Of a stretch of 64,000 nt of DNA, positions 35,268 through 43,826 are shown piece after piece. Under the pieces are notes generated by a model, which saw nothing but the letters and a program-made list of their open reading frames with translations, did no database searches and had not been told where the DNA came from. The number at the start of each line of letters is the position of its first letter. The stretch's first letter is position 1. Source of the stretch: Aminobacterium colombiense DSM 12261 (GTDB lineage: Bacteria > Synergistota > Synergistia > Synergistales > Aminobacteriaceae); the NCBI RefSeq assembly GCF_000025885.1, contig NC_014011.1:1550001-1614000 (forward strand). The letters run 5' to 3'. A program made the translations under genes and the position numbers.

Positions 35268-36701
35268 TTAGTGTTTCTCTATGGTACGGATCTCTCGTCC
35301 ATTTACATCTACAACTGTCAGCTTCAAAGGCATTCTGCCCACTGCATGAGTTGAGCAAGAGAGGCATGGGTCATAACAACGAATGACATGTTCCATTCTG
35401 TTAAGTACGCCTTCCTCCACAGATTCCCCATGAATGTACTTTTTCGCCACAAGCTCTACGCCCTTATTCATGGCATAGTTGTTGTGTCCAGTGGCCACAA
35501 TGAGATTGACCTTTGTAATGGCACCTTTCTCGTTCACCTGATAGTGGTGAATCAAGGTTCCGCGAGGTGCTTCAATGACACCGATACCTTCAGGCTGAAG
35601 GCTGTTAGATGTGATCCTAAGTTCGCTTCCTACAATATCTTCATCGTGAAGAAGCTCTTCCATACGCTCAATTGCATACATGATCTCAATTAATCTGGCG
35701 TAGTGATAATACATAGTATAGTGCACTATGCCATCATCTGTCAGCTTTCTAAAAGCCGCCAATTCGGCAGAAGCCTCTGGAGTAGAGATTGTATCGCAAG
35801 CATTGACACGTCCCAAAGGTCCAACCCTGTAACTTCCGTGGGGAAATTCCAGCGGTCTGTAGAAGGGGAACTTCAGATAACTCCAAGGTTCCACGTGCTC
35901 GCCAATAAAGTTCACGTATTCTTCGGAGTTAAATTCATCAGTAATACGTCCCCTTGGCCCCCGCAAACGAATGCGGCCATCGTACAGTTCAAGGTTTCCT
36001 TCGCGAACTAGGCCAAGATAGGAGGTCTCCAGAGTGGCAAACTCCTTTGCGTCATCTCCATGTTCTGCCAGATAGTTTTTGATCAGATCAAGTGCCTTGC
36101 GGAGGTCTTCCTTAATTTTAGGGATCCCCGCCAGAATGGTTTCCCGTTCTTCTTTTTTCAGACTGCGGTTCACGCCGCCGGGAATACTATGCCATGGATG
36201 GACTTTTTTTCCACCAAGAGTTTTTATAACTTCCTGCCCAAATTTGCGCATGGTCACACCCATAACCGCCAAATCCGGGAATTTAGCGACCAAACCGGCC
36301 ACATTTCGTATGGCTGGATCTGCATCAAAGCCAAAAAGCAGGTCCGGACTCGAAAGGTGGAAGAAAGAAAGGGCATGGGACTGAATGAACTGCCCCATAT
36401 GCATAAGCTCACGAAGCTTATGGGCTGTAGGTGTTATGGTGACACCTAGAATAGCGTCACATGCCTTCGCAGAAGCCAAATGGTGGCTTACCGGGCAAAT
36501 GCCGCAAATACGAGGGGTAATAACAGGCATTTCCCGAAAATCCCGTCCCTGGGTAAAGGCCTCGAATCCCCTGAACTGAGTGACATGAAAGCGAGCGTCA
36601 TGAACTTCACCCTTTTCATTTAAAGTCACCGTGATCTTTCCATGTCCCTCTATACGGGAGACAGGATTAACAACAATGGTTTTTGCTTTTTCTGCACACA
36701 T
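35268..36701 (-). CDS. hydL: [NiFe] hydrogenase large subunit (HydL)
   Basis: Catalytic subunit of a cytoplasmic [NiFe] hydrogenase, 477 aa. The four nickel-binding cysteines are present: Cys66 and Cys69 in RICGICPVSHH and Cys446 and Cys449 in DPCLSCSTH. A 25-residue tail after His452 is expected to be removed by the downstream protease. No signal peptide. The operon composition resembles the electron-bifurcating HydABCSL enzyme described from Acetomicrobium mobile, so it probably produces or takes up H2 while exchanging electrons with both NAD(H) and ferredoxin. Confidence 0.95.
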   Translation of the reverse strand: MCAEKAKTIVVNPVSRIEGHGKITVTLNEKGEVHDARFHVTQFRGFEAFTQGRDFREMPVITPRICGICPVSHHLASAKACDAILGVTITPTAHKLRELMHMGQFIQSHALSFFHLSSPDLLFGFDADPAIRNVAGLVAKFPDLAVMGVTMRKFGQEVIKTLGGKKVHPWHSIPGGVNRSLKKEERETILAGIPKIKEDLRKALDLIKNYLAEHGDDAKEFATLETSYLGLVREGNLELYDGRIRLRGPRGRITDEFNSEEYVNFIGEHVEPWSYLKFPFYRPLEFPHGSYRVGPLGRVNACDTISTPEASAELAAFRKLTDDGIVHYTMYYHYARLIEIMYAIERMEELLHDEDIVGSELRITSNSLQPEGIGVIEAPRGTLIHHYQVNEKGAITKVNLIVATGHNNYAMNKGVELVAKKYIHGESVEEGVLNRMEHVIRCYDPCLSCSTHAVGRMPLKLTVVDVNGREIRTIEKH

Positions 36702-36722
36702 TTTCGATCTCCTCCCTGCTCC

Positions 36723-37262
36723 CTAGTCGTACCTCATCATGTCTACCGGCACTTTGGGGATACGCCCCTGCAATATTTCCTCGAAAACATAATAGATCGT
36801 ATCCGCATCCGGAGGACACCCTGGAACGTATACATCAACTTTTACTTCATAGTCCACAGGGATTGCGTGAGGCAATAGCTTAGGAATATCCTCTCCGGGA
36901 AGGATACCTTTTGGGTTCACCGTAGAAACGGTATTTATATACCCCTCTTTGAGGACATCCTCTACTTTCGCAAAGTTTCTCATACAGTTAATGCCGCCAA
37001 AAACAGCACAATCTCCCCATGCAATGAGAATTTTGCACTTTTTTCTCATCTCTTTAGCTAGATGTACTTCCTCTTCGTTCCCTAGAGCTCCCTCAATGAC
37101 TCCTACTGTTACTTCAGGGAATTCTTTAAAGTCTGTTATGGGCGTAGCCGTTATTTCCACCAAATCAAGGAGGTTTATTATTCGTTCATCAATATCGAGG
37201 AAAGACATATGGCACCCGGCACATGCCTCAAGCCAGACTGTTGCTACCTTCGGTTTAGACAT
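36723..37262 (-). CDS. hydS: [NiFe] hydrogenase small subunit (HydS)
   Basis: A 179-aa small subunit of the HoxY/NuoB-like type, carrying one proximal [4Fe-4S] cluster: EACAGCHMSFLD (two Cys), WGDCAVFGG (third) and VPGCPPDAD (fourth). It lacks the twin-arginine signal and extra clusters of membrane-bound uptake hydrogenases, so the enzyme is cytoplasmic. AGGAGG lies close before the ATG, overlapping the end of hydA. Confidence 0.94.
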   Translation of the reverse strand: MSKPKVATVWLEACAGCHMSFLDIDERIINLLDLVEITATPITDFKEFPEVTVGVIEGALGNEEEVHLAKEMRKKCKILIAWGDCAVFGGINCMRNFAKVEDVLKEGYINTVSTVNPKGILPGEDIPKLLPHAIPVDYEVKVDVYVPGCPPDADTIYYVFEEILQGRIPKVPVDMMRYD

Positions 37263-37265
37263 ACC

Positions 37266-39290
37266 CTACACCTCCTCTGAAGAAACCACTTGGGCTTTAT
37301 CAGGTGAAACATGTGATTTAAATACGTTTTCACAGGGCGATGCTGAAGAAGAAGTTGCCAGAGAAACGCCCATCCGTGACGCAAGATCCTGGAAAATCTT
37401 CGAAAGCCCACGAAGCCCTTCTTTTGGGGGAACAATCATGTTCATTCGGCGGCGTTCTCCCTCCAATGTGCAGAAATGACCGCTTCTCTCATACCAGGCT
37501 GGCATGGGAAGCAAAACGTCCGCCATGTTAACCAGAGGACTAACCATGTAGGGTACATGTGCTACTACAAATCTAGCCTTATTGACGGCTTCCAATGACT
37601 TGGGATCTTCCGGTACCATGCCTGTTGAACTAACATAAAGGAAATCAAGGTATTCTGTTTCAAGCCACGCTTTTTTGCCCAAAACTGTATTCCACGCACC
37701 AAGGCTATTCCCGCTCAAAACCATAGGAACAAGAGCTAATCCGTCTTCGAAGAAGCCTTGTGCCGTAATGGCCATGTTCACCGCCTCCATAACTATCTGA
37801 GGGTGTTTGGCCAGTCTTGAACCAAGAACAACAACCGGCTTTTTGGCATCAGCCAGGTATTTAGCGGCTATAGCTATTTCTTCCGGTTTCATATTGGCAA
37901 GATCCGCTACTGATGAAATTCTGTTCTCCGCATCTTCTTTTCCGGCAACCGCTTCAGTAAAGGAAACAAGGGCCCCGTGAAGGACTTCGGGAGAAATGCG
38001 GATATCCACATCGGTAATCCCTTCGAAGGGATTGTCCTTGGCCGAGAAATTGATCAGTTTGGCTCCATTTTTCACCGTAGCCACACGGATATAACTGGCA
38101 ACGACAGGGGCTTCATTCTGAGGATCAGCGCCAATGACTATGATTGCATCGCTATCAAGTATGTTGTGGGCTGCTGTAAACGGTTGAACCCCCTGGCTTA
38201 TAAATGGGTGAAAACCTTCTTCAAAGCCGCGAAGCACATCTCCATTGAAGCAATCGACCTTATCCATCTTCAAGGATTTGCGGAAGAAGTCAGAAAGAAC
38301 TGTGAGCTCTTCATCTGTGGAAAGCCCGGATATAAGTGCTCCCGCTCTATTTGCGGCCTTGGCCCTCCCCAATTTGTCGGCAACAAGGTCAAGTGCTTCA
38401 TCCCATGATACTTCTCGGAAGGTTGAACCCTCACGGACCATGGGCACAGAGAGACGTTCTCTCTCTGTAGATTCAGGAAGCCACCAGCGGCCTTTGTGGC
38501 AAAGCTGTCCGCCGTCAGGAGTATCAATTGAAGCCCCTTCGACTCTGGCAACACTTCCTGTTCTTACATAGGCTTTGATTTTGCAGCCTATGGGGCAAAG
38601 GGGGCAAATGCTTTCCACTACTTCGTCACAATCGTTACGGCGTCCACGATAGACAAAATCCCGGATTGTAATCGTTCCTGTAGGACAAACCTGAGCGCAA
38701 GCTCCGCAGGAAACACAAGTATCGCTCTCACCAAGGACTTTCCCCAGATCAGATACTACGCTGGCATTCCATCCGCGTTTTTCCAGATCAAGGGTGTGGG
38801 CTCCTACTTTCTCACCACAAACCCTGATGCAGCGAAGGCAAAGAATGCAGCGGTTATGGTCTACCTGCAGGTCTTCGTCGGAAGCGTCGTTATGAAAATC
38901 AGAATAGAGATAGGGATATCTCACTTTATCCATGCCATGCTCGATGGCAAGACGCTGCAGCTCGCAATCTCCGCTTTGGGAACAAAACATACAGAAATGG
39001 TTGCGCCCAGCAAAGAGCAGTTCAAGTATCTGCAATCTGTAGGCTCGCAGTTTTTCTGTTTGAGTATGGATCTTCATGCCGTCAGTGGCGGGAGTAGTGC
39101 AGGAGGTCAGCAGCTTGTTGCTTCCTTCCACTTCCACGACACACATACGACATGAACCTATAGCTGATATACCCTCTAAATAACAAAGGGTAGGAATATA
39201 GACATCATTTTTACGGGCTATATCAAGGATCGTATCTCCAACTGTACCCTTACAAACCTTTCCGTCAATGTTAAGAGTTATTTCGCTCAT
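37266..39290 (-). CDS. hydA: hydrogenase iron-sulfur subunit, NuoG-like (HydA)
   Basis: A 674-aa subunit with N-terminal [2Fe-2S] ferredoxin domain (Cys36, 47, 50, 64), a His-Cys3 cluster (His98, Cys100, 103, 109), two [4Fe-4S] clusters (Cys148-158 and Cys192-202) and a further cluster (Cys229, 232, 236 with QLCHKG), then a molybdopterin-oxidoreductase-like domain (about 265-640). It has no H-cluster motifs, so it is not an [FeFe] hydrogenase; it wires HydS to HydB. The last 30 residues are Ser-rich and look unstructured. The ATG follows a GGGAGGA. Confidence 0.93.
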   Translation of the reverse strand: MSEITLNIDGKVCKGTVGDTILDIARKNDVYIPTLCYLEGISAIGSCRMCVVEVEGSNKLLTSCTTPATDGMKIHTQTEKLRAYRLQILELLFAGRNHFCMFCSQSGDCELQRLAIEHGMDKVRYPYLYSDFHNDASDEDLQVDHNRCILCLRCIRVCGEKVGAHTLDLEKRGWNASVVSDLGKVLGESDTCVSCGACAQVCPTGTITIRDFVYRGRRNDCDEVVESICPLCPIGCKIKAYVRTGSVARVEGASIDTPDGGQLCHKGRWWLPESTERERLSVPMVREGSTFREVSWDEALDLVADKLGRAKAANRAGALISGLSTDEELTVLSDFFRKSLKMDKVDCFNGDVLRGFEEGFHPFISQGVQPFTAAHNILDSDAIIVIGADPQNEAPVVASYIRVATVKNGAKLINFSAKDNPFEGITDVDIRISPEVLHGALVSFTEAVAGKEDAENRISSVADLANMKPEEIAIAAKYLADAKKPVVVLGSRLAKHPQIVMEAVNMAITAQGFFEDGLALVPMVLSGNSLGAWNTVLGKKAWLETEYLDFLYVSSTGMVPEDPKSLEAVNKARFVVAHVPYMVSPLVNMADVLLPMPAWYERSGHFCTLEGERRRMNMIVPPKEGLRGLSKIFQDLASRMGVSLATSSSASPCENVFKSHVSPDKAQVVSSEEV

Positions 39291-39311
39291 ATTCGCATCC
39301 TCCCTGCCACT

Positions 39312-41105
39312 CTAACCTTTGATAATGGCTCCGAAGGGGCACTTTTCAAAACACGTGCCGCAACGGATACATCTCTCTGTGTCGATAGTGTATCCCGAAG
39401 CTCTGTCCCCGGGGATACAATGTACCGGGCAGTTACGGGCACACAGACCACAGCGCTTGCAAAGGTCCTGGTCGATGGAGTACTCGATTAGGGCGGAACA
39501 GACACCTGCGGGACACTTCTTGTCTTTTACGTGAGCCACATATTCATCTCTGAAATACCGCAGGGTTGTAAGTATGGGGTTAGGCGCAGTCTGTCCCAAT
39601 CCGCAAAGAGACATTTCCTTAACCATAACCGCCAGATCATGAAGGGTGTCGAGATCTTCCATCGTACCCTTTCCCTCAGAGATCTTATTGAGAAGCAACA
39701 ACATCTGCTTCGTTCCTTCCCGGCAAGGAGTACATTTTCCGCAAGACTCACGCTGAGTAAACTCAAGGAAGAATTTAGCAACGTCAACCATGCAGTTTTC
39801 TTCATCCATAACGACCATACCGCCGGATCCCATAATGGCGCCAACCTCTGCGAGGGATTCGTAACTTACGGGAAGATCAAGATGTTCTTCAGTGAGACAT
39901 CCGCCACTTGGCCCGCCAATTTGAACGGCCTTGAACTTCTTATCATTAAGAATTCCGCCGCCTATATCGAAGATTATCTCCCTTAGGGTAATTCCCATGG
40001 GAACTTCCACAAGTCCGGTATGTTTAACCTTACCGGTCAGAGCAAAGACCTTGGTCCCCTTTGATTTTTCAGTCCCCATTGAAGCATAATGATCGCCGCC
40101 ATGAAGGATAATATAAGGAATGTTTGCCCATGTTTCCACGTTGTTGATGTTCGAGGGTTTATCCCACAAACCTTTATTGGCCGGAAATGGCGGCCGGGGA
40201 CGAGGCATTCCGCGCTGCCCCTCGATAGAGGCCATGAGAGCTGTCTCTTCACCACAGACAAAAGCCCCTGCCCCTTCTTTGATATGCACTATGAATGAGA
40301 AATCTGTGCCCATAATATTCTTTCCAAGAAGTCCATAGGCTTCAGCTTTCTCGATAGCAGTCTTTAAGCGCTGGATGGCCAGAGGATATTCAGCACGGCA
40401 GTATATATAGCCTTCATCTGCACCTATGGCATAGGCCCCTATCATCATTCCTTCAATGACGCAGTGGGGGTCGCCTTCCAGAATGGAGCGATCCATAAAG
40501 GCACCTGGGTCGCCTTCGTCAGCGTTGCAGATGACATATTTTTTATCCCCCTGGGCTCTGGCACAGAAGCTCCACTTCAGTCCGGTGGGAAATCCGCCGC
40601 CTCCGCGACCTCTCAATCCCGACGTTTTAACCTCTTCTATAACCTGCTCCCGGGTCATTTCAGTCAAAGCCTTGCCCAATGCTTCGTATCCATGGCGGAC
40701 AATATATTCCTCAATGTTATCCGGGTTGATATAACCACAATTTTCAAGAGCAATGCGATGCTGTTTGCCATAGAAAGGAATCTCTTTATAATGGGGGACT
40801 TTAGGGGCTTCTTCTGAAACAGTATAAAGAAGTCTGGGAACGATTCGTCCTTTCAAAAGATGTTCACTTACAATTTCTTTTACGTCTTCTGCCTTTACCC
40901 GGCAGTAAAAGGTCCCTTCCGGATAGACCACCACGATTGGACCCATTTCACACATGCCATGGCAGCCTGTAGGAACGATGAGAACCTCTCTGTCAAGCTT
41001 CTGGTTTCGAAGTTCTTCACGGAATGCGTCCATCACCTCATGAGATCCACTAGAGGTACATCCTGTTCCTCCGCAGATGAGAACGTGCGAACGATAGATT
41101 GGCAT
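39312..41105 (-). CDS. hydB: hydrogenase flavin/NAD-binding subunit, NuoF-like (HydB)
   Basis: A 597-aa subunit where electrons are expected to bifurcate. It has an N-terminal thioredoxin-like [2Fe-2S] domain (CGGTGCTSSG...TGCHGMCEMGP), the NADH/FMN core (GLRGRGGGGFPTGLKW, GAGAFVCGEETAL), the N3-type [4Fe-4S] motif CGKCTPCREG and a C-terminal 2x[4Fe-4S] ferredoxin domain (CKRCGLCARNCP, CIRCGTCFEKCP). This is the HydB architecture of bifurcating hydrogenases rather than the shorter respiratory NuoF. I place the start at ATG 41105, eight bases after AGGGGGG. Confidence 0.94.
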   Translation of the reverse strand: MPIYRSHVLICGGTGCTSSGSHEVMDAFREELRNQKLDREVLIVPTGCHGMCEMGPIVVVYPEGTFYCRVKAEDVKEIVSEHLLKGRIVPRLLYTVSEEAPKVPHYKEIPFYGKQHRIALENCGYINPDNIEEYIVRHGYEALGKALTEMTREQVIEEVKTSGLRGRGGGGFPTGLKWSFCARAQGDKKYVICNADEGDPGAFMDRSILEGDPHCVIEGMMIGAYAIGADEGYIYCRAEYPLAIQRLKTAIEKAEAYGLLGKNIMGTDFSFIVHIKEGAGAFVCGEETALMASIEGQRGMPRPRPPFPANKGLWDKPSNINNVETWANIPYIILHGGDHYASMGTEKSKGTKVFALTGKVKHTGLVEVPMGITLREIIFDIGGGILNDKKFKAVQIGGPSGGCLTEEHLDLPVSYESLAEVGAIMGSGGMVVMDEENCMVDVAKFFLEFTQRESCGKCTPCREGTKQMLLLLNKISEGKGTMEDLDTLHDLAVMVKEMSLCGLGQTAPNPILTTLRYFRDEYVAHVKDKKCPAGVCSALIEYSIDQDLCKRCGLCARNCPVHCIPGDRASGYTIDTERCIRCGTCFEKCPFGAIIKG

Positions 41106-41119
41106 CCTCACTACCCCCC

Positions 41120-41488
41120 TTAGTCGGCTCTGCCAATGGCCAGTTTCTCAACAATATGACCATTGACAACGTGCTCAGTGATGATGACAGGGATGTCACT
41201 GGGCTTCACATTACCGTAGGTGATACGTTTCCCGTCACGAATAACATCTACGAGAGGTTCATCCTGGCACATGCCAATGCACCCAGTCGTTTGGACATTT
41301 ACTTCATTGAGTTTCCGTTTTTCTATTTCATCCATAATAGCGGTCATGATTTCTCGCGCACCGGCAGCAATACCGCACGTACCCATTCCAACAATAATAA
41401 CGACTTTCCCCTCAGAACGAGCAGAGGTTAAATCCTTCGATGACTCGCGAATTTTTTTCAGTTCTTCCAGATTAGTTATTTTAGCCAT
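41120..41488 (-). CDS. thioredoxin-like [2Fe-2S] ferredoxin subunit (HydD-like)
   Basis: A 122-aa protein with the thioredoxin-like [2Fe-2S] fold: GMGTCGIAAGAREI supplies one Cys and TTGCIGMCQDEP two more. The N-terminal 25 residues are helical. It resembles the N-terminal domain of HydB and the extra small subunit found between hydC and hydB in several [FeFe] bifurcating hydrogenase operons. It starts after AAGGAGG between hydC and hydB, and is additional to the five subunits A, B, C, S and L. Confidence 0.88.
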   Translation of the reverse strand: MAKITNLEELKKIRESSKDLTSARSEGKVVIIVGMGTCGIAAGAREIMTAIMDEIEKRKLNEVNVQTTGCIGMCQDEPLVDVIRDGKRITYGNVKPSDIPVIITEHVVNGHIVEKLAIGRAD

Positions 41489-41502
41489 TGCCGTCCTCCT
41501 TG

Positions 41503-41973
41503 TTATTCAAACTTTGCAAGTACTCCAGCCACCATATCAGGAGCAAGACGTCCAAAGGTCTGGCTGTCCACCATCATGACTGGGGCTAGTCCACATGCGC
41601 CAAGGCAGGCGACTGGCTCAATCGTAAACCTTAAATCATCAGTCGTCTCGTTCTCACTGACGCCGGTAAGTTCTTTCACTTTCTCAAGGATCTTGAGACT
41701 TCCGCGAACATGGCAGGCTGTTCCTCTACAAACTCGAATTACATGTCTACCTCGTGGTTTCAAATGGAACTGAGCATAAAAAGTCGCGACCCCATAAATT
41801 TCAGCTTTCGGGATCTTAAGTTCTTTGGAAATGGTTTCCATCACCTCTGGGGGAAGATACCCGAACTCATGCTGAGCTTCCTGGAGAATCGGAATAAGAC
41901 CACCTTTCTTACCCTTCCAGGGCGCCACAATTTCCCGCGTTTTCTGGATCTTTTTCAACTCCACTTGTGACAT
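41503..41973 (-). CDS. hydC: hydrogenase [2Fe-2S] subunit, NuoE-like (HydC)
   Basis: A 156-aa NuoE/HydC-family subunit with a helical N-terminus and a thioredoxin-like domain holding one [2Fe-2S] cluster: CRGTAC and CLGAC. FYAQFHLKPRGRHVIRVCRGTAC is a typical block. It is the first gene of the hydrogenase operon. The ATG at 41973 has AGGAGG six bases upstream; a longer frame upstream has no such site. Confidence 0.94.
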   Translation of the reverse strand: MSQVELKKIQKTREIVAPWKGKKGGLIPILQEAQHEFGYLPPEVMETISKELKIPKAEIYGVATFYAQFHLKPRGRHVIRVCRGTACHVRGSLKILEKVKELTGVSENETTDDLRFTIEPVACLGACGLAPVMMVDSQTFGRLAPDMVAGVLAKFE

Positions 41974-42370
41974 GATTCCCCTCCTTGTTGTGAACTTCCA
42001 TTGGTGCTTCTGGGAAGTATTTCTCAACGTTAATCACATATATATGAACGAAACTTATTACTAATCGTTATCCCTTTCACAAATTGAGGAGATAAAGTCT
42101 TTGCGTATTTTTTATACAATTTATCTCAATCCGCAAATATAGATAAAAGCCGCTCCCCTCCGAAAGCGGCTTACTCTTTTGTTTTCTAGAGGGGATACTG
42201 TTTTTATCTTCATTTAAATACCCCTCGTATGTATCCCTTAGAGGTCGTAATCAGAAAAAAAGGAGTTTTCAATTTTCACGTTCATGCTATCACATGGGCA
42301 AAGACTGTACAACCCGAAGGAAAAGTGTATATTGCGTCCATTATTCAAAAATATCGAGTCGCGTCCTGTT
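41974..42370. other. intergenic region holding the hydrogenase promoter region and the tup terminator
   Basis: About 400 nt without a gene. It contains the tupC-side terminator (42143-42172), an inverted repeat GAGATAAA/TTTATCTC (42089-42127) and a Rex-like half site (TTGTGAAA on the minus strand, 42084-42077). A further GAGGGGTAT...ATCCCCTC repeat lies at about 42192-42233. No clear -35/-10 pair could be assigned. Confidence 0.5.
42143..42172 (-). terminator. intrinsic terminator downstream of tupC
   Basis: An 8-bp stem (AAGCCGCT / AGCGGCTT) with a 10-nt loop. On the minus strand it runs into TTTTATC. It lies about 200 nt after the tupC stop and ahead of the hydrogenase operon. Confidence 0.78.
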
Positions 42371-43060
42371 CTACTCGAACATAAAGAAAGGATTATTACT
42401 GCTGGATGAGGTGGAAAGCTCACCTTCTGTGAGGATAAGATGGCGATCTGACAGGCTTTTTACCCAAAGGACATCGTGGCTGACGAGGACAAGGGTGGTT
42501 CCCCACTTTTCGCGGCACATTCTGACACCCTGCTTTATAAGTTCAGCGCTTACCCTGTCGACACTGGCTGTAGGTTCATCAAGCAGCAAAACTTCCGGTT
42601 TTATAGCTAGACGACTGGCCAAAGCAACTCGCTGGGCTTCTCCTCCAGAGAGTTCATACCACTTTCTTCTTGCAAATTGACTGGGGGCCAGGCCGACAAA
42701 ATATAGTGCCTCTTCCATACTTTTCATTAGCTCTTTGCCCCTTACTCCTCGGACTTTCAAACCAAAGGCCACATTTTCCCAAACAGCTCGTTTTAAAAGG
42801 TAGGTGTTCTGAAGCAAAAGGGTCACAGATCTTCTATAGTTCACTGATACGGTTTCAACACGCTCTTTTTTAAAATAGACCGTTCCTTCCGTTGGTGTTT
42901 CGAGGAAGGCAAGGATACGAAGCAAAGTACTCTTGCCGCTGCCATTTGCTCCTAAAAGACCCAATATTTCCCCCTGCCCTATTTCTAATGAAGGGATCTG
43001 GAGAACACACCGCTGACTATAAAAATGCTTTATGTTTTTTAATCGATACATAGCCTTCAT
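42371..43060 (-). CDS. tupC: tungstate ABC transporter ATP-binding protein
   Basis: ABC ATPase of 229 aa. Walker A GANGSGKST (residues about 34-42), Q-loop LLLQNTYLLK, signature LSGGEAQRVALA and Walker B VLLLDEPTASVD are intact. It overlaps tupB by 4 nt (ATGA) and forms the importer with TupA and TupB. Specificity for tungstate comes from the neighbouring TupA; related systems carry molybdate. Tungsten would serve aldehyde:ferredoxin oxidoreductases or formate dehydrogenases encoded elsewhere. Confidence 0.9.
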   Translation of the reverse strand: MKAMYRLKNIKHFYSQRCVLQIPSLEIGQGEILGLLGANGSGKSTLLRILAFLETPTEGTVYFKKERVETVSVNYRRSVTLLLQNTYLLKRAVWENVAFGLKVRGVRGKELMKSMEEALYFVGLAPSQFARRKWYELSGGEAQRVALASRLAIKPEVLLLDEPTASVDRVSAELIKQGVRMCREKWGTTLVLVSHDVLWVKSLSDRHLILTEGELSTSSSSNNPFFMFE

Positions 43061-43752
43061 GCCGCGCTCCTCCGTTTAAATTCAGCAAGAAAGAGATTGA
43101 CCAATAGAACTATGAACAAGAGAACCATTCCAAGAGCTATGCCCATGGCGAACTCTCCCTTACCTGTCTCAAGGGCCATGGCCGTCGTTATACTTCGTGT
43201 ATGCCATTTAATGTTTCCACCAAGCATCATAGATACGCCAACCTCAGAAATAATCCGGCTGTAGGCAGTAATAGCAGCAACAGTAACGGCATATCGAGCC
43301 TCCCACAGGGTGCTTAGAACCAACTGTTTTTTCGTTGTTCCAAGGGTAAGAAGAGTCTGACGCAGTTGTATTTCCAGGCTTTCAATAGCTGATGCTGTAA
43401 GAGCCACCACTATGGGCAACCCTAGAACAACCTGGCCTATAACAATTCCTTCAAGAGTGAACAACAGACCGAATTCGCCAAGTGGCCCCCTTCTTGATAT
43501 GAGGGAATAGACCAATAGACCAACAACAACTGTAGGGAGAGCCATAAGGGTGTCCACCAGGGTTCGAATACTATTTTTCCCGGGGAAGGAAATGCTTCCA
43601 AGTAAAAATCCCGCAGGAATTCCAAGGAGAAGAGATATGAGAATAGAAAGGGAAGAGACCCTCAATGTGGTAATAACTGCTGACCATGTTTCGGCATCTC
43701 CCCTGGCAAGCAGTTGAAAGGCAGTGGCAATTCCTTGTGAAATGTAATCCAT
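43057..43752 (-). CDS. tupB: tungstate ABC transporter permease
   Basis: A 231-aa membrane protein with about six helices and the BPD-type permease loop (TLGTTKKQLVLSTLWEARYAV, carrying the EAA motif that contacts the ATPase). ISLLLGIPAGFLLG and GVSMMLGGNIKWHTR are typical of TupB. The ATG at 43752 lies ten bases after GGAGG, directly downstream of a hairpin that separates it from tupA. Confidence 0.9.
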   Translation of the reverse strand: MDYISQGIATAFQLLARGDAETWSAVITTLRVSSLSILISLLLGIPAGFLLGSISFPGKNSIRTLVDTLMALPTVVVGLLVYSLISRRGPLGEFGLLFTLEGIVIGQVVLGLPIVVALTASAIESLEIQLRQTLLTLGTTKKQLVLSTLWEARYAVTVAAITAYSRIISEVGVSMMLGGNIKWHTRSITTAMALETGKGEFAMGIALGMVLLFIVLLVNLFLAEFKRRSAA

Positions 43753-43770
43753 GGCAGCTGTTCCTCCCAT

Positions 43771-43805
43771 AAAAGAAAGCGCCACCTCAGGTCAGGCAGC
43801 GCTTT
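43771..43805 (-). terminator. intercistronic hairpin between tupA and tupB
   Basis: A stem AAAGCGC / GCGCTTT with a GC-rich loop that can extend it, followed on the minus strand by CTTTTATG and then the tupB ribosome-binding site. It probably reduces read-through so that more TupA than TupBC is made. Confidence 0.7.
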
Positions 43806-43826
43806 TTCATCACATATTATCCTCTT

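Noticed and set aside
42140-42232. A 30-codon minus-strand ORF starting MKIKTVSPLENK
   Set aside because: It runs through the tup terminator hairpin and has no good ribosome-binding site.
42238-42423. A 61-codon minus-strand ORF downstream of tupC
   Set aside because: No ribosome-binding site or family resemblance; it overlaps the end of tupC and the intergenic region.
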